Origin: Kiritimatiellia bacterium
Lineage (GTDB): Bacteria > Verrucomicrobiota > Kiritimatiellia > B70-G9
Reading direction: 5' to 3'
Assembly: GCA_012961745.1 (NCBI GenBank)
Contig: DTYT01000019.1
Span: 1 to 11,307 of the forward strand
Length of the DNA stretch: 11,307 nt
The translations under genes and the position numbers were made by a program. Shown piece after piece: positions 5,987-11,307 of this stretch (position 1 is the first letter of the stretch; each line of letters opens with the position of its first letter). The notes beneath the pieces were generated by a model, which was not told the DNA's origin, ran no database searches, and worked only from the letters and a program-made list of their open reading frames with translations.

Positions 5987-6804
5987 TGCGTACCGAGAAC
6001 CTGCATGTGGAACTTGGGGGCACCGAGGTTCTCCGCGGCCTTTCCTTTGCGATGGAGGCCGGCGATTACGTAGGGATTGTCGGCCCCAACGGCTCCGGCA
6101 AGACCACGCTGTTGAAAACCATTCTGGGTTTCATCGCACCTGTCGCGGGCAGGGTCGAGCTTTGGGGTGAGAACCCGCGGGCTTTCCGGGATTGGCGACG
6201 GGTAGGCTATGTGCCGCAGATCGGTCCCACATCCACGCTCAAGCTGCCGCTGACCGTCGGGGAACTGGTGAGCCTGGGACTGCTTGCCGGAAGATGGATG
6301 CCGTACTGGAGCAGAGGGGGCGCAGGGGGCGCTATCCGGGCGGCGCTGGAGGCCATGAAAGTTTCGGATCTGGCGGCAAACCGGGTGAACTCCCTGTCCG
6401 GCGGGCAGCAACAGCGCGCGCTTCTTGCCCAGGCGCTGGCCCGGGGGCCGGAGCTTCTGCTGATGGACGAGCCCACCGCGGCGCTGGATCCATCCTTCCG
6501 CGAGCATTTCTACCGGACGGTGGAACGGCTGAACACGGAGAATGGCACCACGGTTATCATGGTGACACATGACCCCGCGACCATCGGGCTCTATGCCCGA
6601 CGCCTGCTTTACATCGACCGGCGCCTCGTATTCTACGGAACTTTCGAGGAGTTCTGCAAATCGGCCGAGATGGCCGGCTATTTCGGCGAGTTCCAACAAC
6701 ACCAGATCTGCCACCAGCATGGCGGGGGCGGCCGGGGGGGATTGAACTGCTCCAGTTCCACTTCGCGCGGCGCGCCCTGCTGGCCGGTGTCGGCATCGGC
6801 GTGA
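5962..6804 (+). CDS. znuC: ZnuC-like metal ABC transporter ATP-binding protein
   Basis: The ATPase that powers metal import at the inner face of the membrane. All nucleotide-binding motifs are intact: Walker A GPNGSGKTT at 41-49, Q-loop Gln86, signature LSGGQQQR at 145-152, Walker B LLLMDE at 165-170, D-loop ALD at 174-176 and H-loop His203. The start at ATG 5962 has a strong GAAGGAGG site 7 nt away, inside the end of the binding-protein gene. The frame is open far upstream, but only as a shadow of that gene. As written, the protein has 280 residues. Its last 21, after about residue 259, are unlike the family (Ser-, Cys- and Trp-containing) and are read from the permease coding region in another frame. 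If the G7 run at 6734-6740 held six Gs, the protein would stop after 260 residues with a His/Gly tail, which is more normal. Confidence 0.95.
   Translation: MSGTGGPVVRTENLHVELGGTEVLRGLSFAMEAGDYVGIVGPNGSGKTTLLKTILGFIAPVAGRVELWGENPRAFRDWRRVGYVPQIGPTSTLKLPLTVGELVSLGLLAGRWMPYWSRGGAGGAIRAALEAMKVSDLAANRVNSLSGGQQQRALLAQALARGPELLLMDEPTAALDPSFREHFYRTVERLNTENGTTVIMVTHDPATIGLYARRLLYIDRRLVFYGTFEEFCKSAEMAGYFGEFQQHQICHQHGGGGRGGLNCSSSTSRGAPCWPVSASA
6719..6800 (+). other. Frameshifted start region of the permease gene (G7 tract)
   Basis: Permease-like sequence (IELLQ, RRALLAG, GIGVS) is encoded from ATT 6741 in frame with the annotated permease, upstream of its first usual start codon (GTG 6801). ATG 6719 reads MAGAAGG and then stops at a TGA after the G7 run at 6734-6740. 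Removing one G joins this ATG in frame to IELLQ and also ends the ATPase gene with GAT TGA, giving a 4-gene arrangement with a normal short overlap. The alternatives are a sequencing or assembly error, a true mutation or phase-variable tract, programmed slippage, or a rare ATT start. Confidence 0.75.
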
Positions 6805-7559
6805 GTTGTGCTTTGCTCGGGGTCTTCCTGCTCCCGCGTCGTTTTGCCTTGATGGGTGAGGGACTGGGGCATTGCGCGATCGGGGTGGTAGGGCTGGCTC
6901 TCTTTTTCGGGTGGACCCCTCTGCCGGTGCTCCTTCCGGCCCTGGTGGTGGCGGCGTTCGTCATACGGTGGTTGTCCTCGCGGGCGGTGCTGTACGGAGA
7001 TGCGGCCATCGGCATGGTGGCGGTGACCGGGATGGCCGTGGGTATACTGCTGGCGAGTACCGGCAGGGGATTCAACGTGGACCTGATCAGCTACCTTTTC
7101 GGAGACATACTGGCGGTCAGCCGCAGCGAGAGCATGGTATCGGCGGTACTGTGTGTGCTGGTGGTAGGGGCAACCGCGGTCTTCTACTACGACATGGTGG
7201 CGATCACTGTGGACGAGGAGCAAAGCCGGGTTCTGGGGGTGAACGTGAAGCTCGTGGACGCGGTGCTGGCGGTTCTGATCGGACTGACCGTGGGCGTAGG
7301 GATCAGGACTGTGGGGGCCTTGCTGATTTCGGGGCTCCTGGTCTTCCCGGCAGCCAGCGCACTCCAGGTGGCGGGCAGCGTCCGGGGAGCCCTCTTCGTC
7401 GCGGCTGCGGTGGCGGTTGCAGCGGTGGCGGGCGGGATCTGGGCGGCCTTCCAGTTCAATTGGCCTGCCGGGCCGAGCATAGTAGTGGTCTGCGGGGTCT
7501 TTTTCGTGGGGTGTGTGGCTTTCGGCAGGGCCAGGGGACCAGCGCGCCCCGCCGGGTAG
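6801..7559 (+). CDS. znuB: ZnuB-like ABC-3 family metal permease
   Basis: A polytopic inner-membrane permease of the ABC-3 family (ZnuB, TroC/D, PsaC), the channel for the metal delivered by the binding protein. As written it has 252 residues. Family landmarks are present: RRFALMGEGLGHCAIG near the start, SYLFGDILAVS, the cytoplasmic ATPase-contact segment EEQSRVLGVNV, then VGALLISGLLVFPAASA and a final membrane pair ending in WPAGPSIVVV. The start at GTG 6801 is the first usual start in the long open frame, but it cuts the first transmembrane helix. Homology starts about 20 codons earlier at 6741, so the native protein is probably about 279 residues from ATG 6719, read through a G6 rather than a G7 tract. 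The gene ends 11 nt before the convergent glycosyltransferase gene. Metal identity is not visible. Confidence 0.9.
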   Translation: MSCALLGVFLLPRRFALMGEGLGHCAIGVVGLALFFGWTPLPVLLPALVVAAFVIRWLSSRAVLYGDAAIGMVAVTGMAVGILLASTGRGFNVDLISYLFGDILAVSRSESMVSAVLCVLVVGATAVFYYDMVAITVDEEQSRVLGVNVKLVDAVLAVLIGLTVGVGIRTVGALLISGLLVFPAASALQVAGSVRGALFVAAAVAVAAVAGGIWAAFQFNWPAGPSIVVVCGVFFVGCVAFGRARGPARPAG

Positions 7560-7570
7560 GCTGCCCAACC

Positions 7571-8833
7571 TCAGGTTGCAACGCTCACGTCGCTCAGCCG
7601 CGTGATGAGCCGGTGGAGATCGCCGGTGATCTTTTCGACATCGAATTCTTGTGCGGCTTTGGCACGCGCGCTGCGACCCATGCGGCGGCGGAGCTCGCGA
7701 TCATTCACCAGCTGTTGCAGTTTCTGTTGAAATTCCGGCGGCGACTCGGGGTCGAAGAGAAAGCCTTCCCGGCCGTCAGTGACGATCTCGCAGATCCCTT
7801 TCAACCGAACCGCAAGCACGGGGAGAGCCGCCATCATTGAATGGATCAAGGCACCGGTCACGTGGAAGTGGTCGGTATAATGTCCCGCGCGCATGACCAG
7901 TCCGACATCCGCGGCGTTGAGGTGCTGGTTGAGTTCTTCGTGCGAAGGCAGCCATCCGGTGAATACCACGCGCTCGGCGATGCCGCCGCGTACGGCGGCC
8001 TCTTGGAGGGGATTGTATTCCGGTCCGGATCCGATTACGAGAAACTTGATCCGCGGGTCGCGTCGCATGGCCGCCGGCAGCCATTCCATGATCCGGCGGA
8101 GGCCCTTGTTGGGATGCAGTATCCCGTGATGGCAGAGAACAACGTCGTCCGGTCCGAATCCCAGGCGCCTGCGCACATGGTCGGCCGCCACCGGGCGAAA
8201 GACTTCCGGCAACACCGCGTCGCGGATCATCGCCGTCTTGCCGGGTGGAATACCACGTTCGATCAGGTATTCGCGGCAGGCGAGGGTGTGGGTCAGCAGG
8301 CAGATGCACCGCCGCCATCCGGCTTCGTCCAGAGCCCTTGAGATGTGGACGAAGGGTTTCAGCCATGGGGACCCTTCGGCGTAGATTTCGGCAAAAAAGT
8401 CGGCAACGGTCTGCATCACGGGTCGGCCGGAAGAGAGGCTGAGCAATAGTGTCTGACCCGGCAGGGCGCTCTCATCGATCCATATGAGCCGCATCCGCTT
8501 GGCTCGACAATACAGTCCGATCCAGGGGAGGCAGAAATACCACGCCAGCGCCTTGAAGAATTTGTCTCGCATGCGGCTGCGATCCACCGCAAAGGGAACG
8601 AACACATATCTCACCCCCGGGATTTTCAGCTCCTCCCGGAACCTGCGGCGATTGGGCCCGAAGTAATAGACCGTAAATTTTTCCGCCAGACGGCGCAGGA
8701 GGCGGGGTATCATGGGATAAAGCTCGGCATGGTCGGCTATGCCGTAGCGGAATGCGAATGCGACGCGCGGCCTGGCGCCGGCCGCTCGGTACTCCGTCGG
8801 GCCCCCGTCCCGATTCTGGTCTCCGCTCGTCAT
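7571..8833 (-). CDS. GT4-like glycosyltransferase with unusual donor motif
   Basis: A 420-residue glycosyltransferase of the GT-B fold, closest to family GT4, which moves a sugar from a nucleotide-sugar donor to a glycan or lipid acceptor at the cytoplasmic membrane face. The N-terminal domain starts near residue 22 (RPRVAFAFRYG). The C-terminal donor domain begins near 230 with VVLCHHGILHPNKGLRRIMEWLP, including the phosphate-contact Lys243, followed by KFLVIGSGPEY, VVFTGWLPSHEEL and AADVGLVMR. The usual Glu-X7-Glu motif is not seen: the aligned positions are Phe323 and His331 in HVTGALIHSMMAALPVL. Donor specificity is therefore unclear. ATG 8833 is the only usual start after an in-frame TAG 48 nt upstream; no ribosome site is seen. 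It lies 193 nt downstream of the sugar permease genes on the same strand, with no other glycan genes in view. It probably serves surface polysaccharide synthesis (inference). Confidence 0.85.
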   Translation of the reverse strand: MTSGDQNRDGGPTEYRAAGARPRVAFAFRYGIADHAELYPMIPRLLRRLAEKFTVYYFGPNRRRFREELKIPGVRYVFVPFAVDRSRMRDKFFKALAWYFCLPWIGLYCRAKRMRLIWIDESALPGQTLLLSLSSGRPVMQTVADFFAEIYAEGSPWLKPFVHISRALDEAGWRRCICLLTHTLACREYLIERGIPPGKTAMIRDAVLPEVFRPVAADHVRRRLGFGPDDVVLCHHGILHPNKGLRRIMEWLPAAMRRDPRIKFLVIGSGPEYNPLQEAAVRGGIAERVVFTGWLPSHEELNQHLNAADVGLVMRAGHYTDHFHVTGALIHSMMAALPVLAVRLKGICEIVTDGREGFLFDPESPPEFQQKLQQLVNDRELRRRMGRSARAKAAQEFDVEKITGDLHRLITRLSDVSVAT

Positions 8834-9026
8834 ACGATACGGCTGCGATGCGGCACGATCGCTTTTCGGTGCGGCATGAAGCTAGCACGGCGGCGCGCGC
8901 CGGGGCAAGGACCACCGCGGGGCCGGGGGGCTGGAATTCGGTCGTCGCATGATAGAGGGCGACGTGCCGGCAGGAGGGCCGGGCGAGCCGGATGCATCCG
9001 GGGGGGGACACGCCCCGCGCCCCCTG
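8834..9026. other. Intergenic region, sugar permease to glycosyltransferase
   Basis: This 193-nt GC-rich spacer separates two same-strand genes. It contains a G8 run at 9000-9007 and two perfect palindromes: CGGCGCGCGCCG (8891-8902) and CCGGATGCATCCGG (8988-9001). Directly after the permease stop, on the minus strand, GGGG-CGTGT-CCCC can form a short hairpin, with no T-tract. No convincing promoter for the glycosyltransferase and no credible ORF were seen. Confidence 0.35.
8988..9001. repeat. Perfect 14-bp palindrome downstream of the sugar permease gene
   Basis: CCGGATGCATCCGG is fully self-complementary. It lies 26 nt beyond the permease stop and next to the G8 run at 9000-9007. It may be a protein-binding site for the following gene or part of a 3'-end structure. 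A hairpin is only possible with a small loop, such as CCGGA/TCCGG around TGCA. The function is unknown. Confidence 0.35.
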
Positions 9027-10931
9027 CTACTGCTCGGTGGGGAAGATAATACCGCGGAGGATCACCCGCTGGCAGAGCAGGAAGACCAGCAGGGTGGGAA
9101 TGGCGGCCACCAGCAGCGCCCCGTAAACCACCGGTTGGCCGGACTGTTGCTGGAGCTGGTAGAGCCAGACCATGATTGTCCACATGCGGGGATTCTGGCA
9201 GATCAGCAGTGCGAACATGAAGTTGGTATAGGCTACGGTGAAGGCCTGGAGGGCTATCACTGCGAGGATGGGCCCGGACATCGCCAGCGTTATGTGGCGG
9301 AACATGCGCCATTCACCGGCCCCGTCCAAGGCGGCGCTCTCATATAGTTCACGCGGGAGGGAGTCGAAGAATCCCTTGAGCAGGAAAATCGAGTAACCGT
9401 GTGCAATTCCGGGAAGCACAAGCGCCGGGAAGGTGTTCAGCAGACCCAGGTTGCGCAGCAAGAGGAAAAGGGGGATTTGGGTGATCACCGGCGGGAAGGC
9501 CATGGTGAGCATCATGAAAAGCAGCCAGCGATAAGTGGACGCCGGCCGGTAGCGGCTCAACGCGTAGGCAGCCGCCGGATTGACCACCAGGGCGCCCAGG
9601 ACCGCCAGGATACAGTAGATGGCGGTGTTGCGGATGGCCCGGCCCCGGACGAGAACATAATCCAGCACCGTACGGATGTTGCGGGTGACGAATTCACGCC
9701 GCAGCCGGGAGCGATGGTGCAGGAACCAGCGGTAGTGAAGCTGCTGTTGCGGGGGGATGATGCTGGGGAAGTCGGCATACGCAGTGCCCAAGCGGCGGTT
9801 GAGTTCCTGGATGGTCCCGAAGCGGCGGCGGAGGTACTTGCGGAATTGATCCTCCAGGGTCCACAGCCGGAGGCTTTGCACCGGGGCGCGATACAGGCGG
9901 CCGGTGTCCGGGTCCTTCCAGCCGGATACGAAGTCGGACCAATCCTCCACTCGCCGTCCGGAGAAGGGCGGGCTCTCCACCAGGGGAACCTGCGGGAAGC
10001 CCGCATAGGATGTGCCGTATACGCGGTTGAGGGCACTGATGTCTCCGTAACGGGCCTCAAGATAAGCCTGGTAATGATCGCGGGCATCCGGAGTGACCCG
10101 GATCCACAGGAGGTTGAGGGTATGACGGACGAATTCTTCCCAGTCTGCTCTCTCGGCGGGGGTGAGCGCCTGGGGGTATTGCGCGGGAAGATGTATCTCG
10201 TCATAGGAGCCATAGGAGGTGCGATGGATCCGATTGTAGCGAGCAATGTCCCGCGAGTAGCGGGTCTTCAGGAAGAGCGTCTTGTAAAAGCCCTCCACTG
10301 CGGCCGCGAAGCATAGTCCCGGCGGTTGCCGTTTCTTGAATTCCCAGAACGCCTGCAGATAGCCGGTGCCTGCGGGCAGGCGCCGCCGCGTGTAGTAGTC
10401 CTCGGGCACTATGAACAGGGCGTTCCACTCCACGAAATCGGTACCCAAGGTCTGGTTGAGAGCGTCGAGATCGCCACCGAAGCGACGAAACAGCAGGTTG
10501 CGGAAGCGACGGAGCAGAAGGGGGGTAGTGCGGCTGATCGGTGCCTGGACCATCCCGCAGGTATAGGCGTACGGCGGTAGCGGGATCTCATGCAGGAAGC
10601 CCAGCCACTCCTCGACCAGCAACGGCACGGGATTCGGAGGCTGCAGGTCGGCAAAGGTACGCAGTGAAGAGTGGTAGACGATGTTGGCGGTATTGACCGA
10701 TTCGTTGAAGAGGGATTCGACGAATTTGCGATAGAGCGCGGTGTCGTCGGTAAGAAACTGCGGGATCAGCCCCGGTTCCGACAAATCCACCGGAGAGCGG
10801 GTGCTGCCGCTGACCACCGTCAGGAGGGGATACACCATCAGGGTGGCTCCCAGCGCGAGGACCAGATAGAGCAGAAGGGTGCGTACGCCTCCTCCGAAAC
10901 CGCGCCGTGCGACTGTTGAGCGAAGCGGCAT
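9027..10931 (-). CDS. MalG-type sugar ABC permease with giant repeat-bearing loop
   Basis: A 634-residue inner-membrane permease of the carbohydrate (MalG/COG0395, BPD_transp_1) family, more than twice the usual length of about 280. TM1 is at about 18-41. The other membrane segments lie at about 434-457, 468-493, 501-519, 552-576 and 602-625. The cytoplasmic EAA loop that docks the ATPase is intact (ELYESAALDGAGEW at 528-541). The extra length is a soluble insert at about 42-433, between TM1 and TM2, on the outer side by normal MalG topology. It contains four degenerate repeats around an LN...GT.Y core. The start is ATG 10931, one base after the TGA of the upstream MalF-type gene, so translation is probably coupled. 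No ATPase or binding protein is seen; a shared MsmX/UgpC-type ATPase would be expected elsewhere. The substrate is presumably an oligosaccharide or sugar derivative (inference). Confidence 0.92.
   Translation of the reverse strand: MPLRSTVARRGFGGGVRTLLLYLVLALGATLMVYPLLTVVSGSTRSPVDLSEPGLIPQFLTDDTALYRKFVESLFNESVNTANIVYHSSLRTFADLQPPNPVPLLVEEWLGFLHEIPLPPYAYTCGMVQAPISRTTPLLLRRFRNLLFRRFGGDLDALNQTLGTDFVEWNALFIVPEDYYTRRRLPAGTGYLQAFWEFKKRQPPGLCFAAAVEGFYKTLFLKTRYSRDIARYNRIHRTSYGSYDEIHLPAQYPQALTPAERADWEEFVRHTLNLLWIRVTPDARDHYQAYLEARYGDISALNRVYGTSYAGFPQVPLVESPPFSGRRVEDWSDFVSGWKDPDTGRLYRAPVQSLRLWTLEDQFRKYLRRRFGTIQELNRRLGTAYADFPSIIPPQQQLHYRWFLHHRSRLRREFVTRNIRTVLDYVLVRGRAIRNTAIYCILAVLGALVVNPAAAYALSRYRPASTYRWLLFMMLTMAFPPVITQIPLFLLLRNLGLLNTFPALVLPGIAHGYSIFLLKGFFDSLPRELYESAALDGAGEWRMFRHITLAMSGPILAVIALQAFTVAYTNFMFALLICQNPRMWTIMVWLYQLQQQSGQPVVYGALLVAAIPTLLVFLLCQRVILRGIIFPTEQ
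9750..10517 (-). repeat. Four degenerate protein repeats in the permease loop
   Basis: The repeats fall at about residues 139-176, 213-249, 284-318 and 360-394 of the permease. Each carries a basic helix end, an Arg-aromatic-(Gly) turn, an Asp or Thr plus Ile/Leu, an L/Y-N pair, then (G)T-x-aromatic and a further aromatic three residues on. The cores are FGGDLDALN, YSRDIARYN, YGDISALN and FGTIQELN. The key Asn residues are 159, 233, 302 and 378, giving spacings of 74, 69 and 76. A Trp-x-x-Phe or similar precedes each unit. The DNA itself is not repeated, so the duplications are old or the pattern is structural. Confidence 0.8.
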
Positions 10932-10932
10932 G

Positions 10933-11307
10933 TCAGCTTGCCCCGCTTCTCATACGGGTGCCCGCCAGGACTCTGAGCTGGTACACGGTGAAGGCGATCA
11001 GCAGGAATGCAAGCATCCATGCCATCGCCGTGGCGGGACCGAATTTCAGGAATATGAAGGCCTTGTAGAAGATGTACAATCCGGCCACTTCGGTTCCGGC
11101 CGCGCCGCCGGTGAGCGCCAGGATGTTGGCGGTGGCATAGACCCAGGCGGCGATGAAAATGCCGACGAAATTGATGATCAATAGCGGGCGCAGGATCGGT
11201 ACCACTACGAAGAGAACCTTGTCAAGAGAAGATGCCCCATCCAGGTCGGCGGCGTCGTAATAGTCGTCGGACACCTGTTTCAGGGCCGCCAGGTAGATCA
11301 GGGAACC
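10933..11307 (-). CDS. MalF-type sugar ABC permease, C-terminal part
   Basis: The last 124 residues of an inner-membrane permease of the carbohydrate MalF/UgpA family (COG1175, BPD_transp_1). The open frame runs through the window edge, so the start is outside; GTG 11274 is internal and not a start. The visible part opens inside the EAA loop, YLAALKQVSDDYYDAADLDGAS, which contacts the ATPase. Two or three hydrophobic segments follow (VLFVVVPILRPLLIINFVGIFIA in outline, then a segment around AMAWMLAFLLIAFTVYQL). The TGA at 10935-10933 is separated by one base from the ATG of the MalG-type gene, the standard MalF-MalG pairing. Whether this subunit also carries a large loop cannot be seen. Confidence 0.9.
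   Translation of the reverse strand, partial: GSLIYLAALKQVSDDYYDAADLDGASSLDKVLFVVVPILRPLLIINFVGIFIAAWVYATANILALTGGAAGTEVAGLYIFYKAFIFLKFGPATAMAWMLAFLLIAFTVYQLRVLAGTRMRSGAS

Noticed and set aside
6678..7568. A 296-codon minus-strand open frame rich in His, Gln, Arg and Pro
   Set aside because: It is antisense to the ABC-3 permease and has the low-complexity composition of GC-rich shadow frames.
7566..7578. CAACCT-C-AGGTTG inverted repeat between the convergent permease and glycosyltransferase genes
   Set aside because: It leaves only a 4-bp stem with a 5-nt loop and no T-tract, too weak to call a terminator.
9399..10316. A 305-codon plus-strand open frame
   Set aside because: It is antisense to the MalG-type permease and covers the repeat loop. 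The permease frame has membrane segments and an EAA loop on both sides, so the plus-strand frame is a shadow.

Overview
The window is an 11.3 kb piece of GC-rich bacterial chromosome with high G/C at third codon positions. The envelope genes suggest a diderm (Gram-negative type) organism: a secreted jelly-roll protein, a metal ABC uptake system with a periplasmic binding protein, a surface-type glycosyltransferase, and a sugar ABC permease with a very large loop outside the membrane. A jelly-roll protein starting with a 'NLLLNPSFE' type sequence, together with the giant-loop sugar permease, fits the PVC superphylum or similar environmental lineages. That placement is inference, since the window holds no rRNA or other decisive marker.

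Layout. (1) 1-190: a possible 38-residue small ORF (51-167, +) runs into a strong GC hairpin (148-180) shared with the convergent PEBP gene. (2) 190-654 (-): YbhB/YbcL-type PEBP protein, divergent from (3) metG, 852-2804 (+), a full methionyl-tRNA synthetase with zinc knuckle and C-terminal tRNA-binding domain. (4) 2821-4236 (-): a two-gene operon, a stand-alone Lrp/AsnC ligand-binding (RAM) protein followed by an M29 metallo-aminopeptidase. A TATAAT promoter overlapped by a perfect 14-bp palindrome lies upstream. (5) 4430-7559 (+): a compact operon of a secreted jelly-roll protein and a Zn/Mn-type ABC importer (binding protein, ATPase, ABC-3 permease). (6) 7571-8833 (-): a divergent GT4-like glycosyltransferase. 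(7) 9027-11307 (-): two MalG/MalF-type sugar ABC permeases with a 1-nt gap between them, the second cut by the window edge.

How the genes work together: the metal operon would capture a divalent cation outside the inner membrane and import it with ATP. The RAM protein may sense amino acids and, by position, be linked to the peptidase. The MalF/MalG pair would import an oligosaccharide with an ATPase and binding protein that are not in view.

Most notable: the MalG-type permease carries an insert of about 390 residues between TM1 and TM2, with four degenerate repeats of about 70-76 residues that recall a GH42 glycosidase segment. A G7 tract at the ATPase/permease junction looks like a +1 frameshift: one G fewer would give a clean overlapping ATG start for the permease and a normal end for the ATPase. 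The metal-binding protein has lost two of the four canonical ligands by alignment. No mobile element, CRISPR array, tRNA, rRNA or riboswitch was seen.
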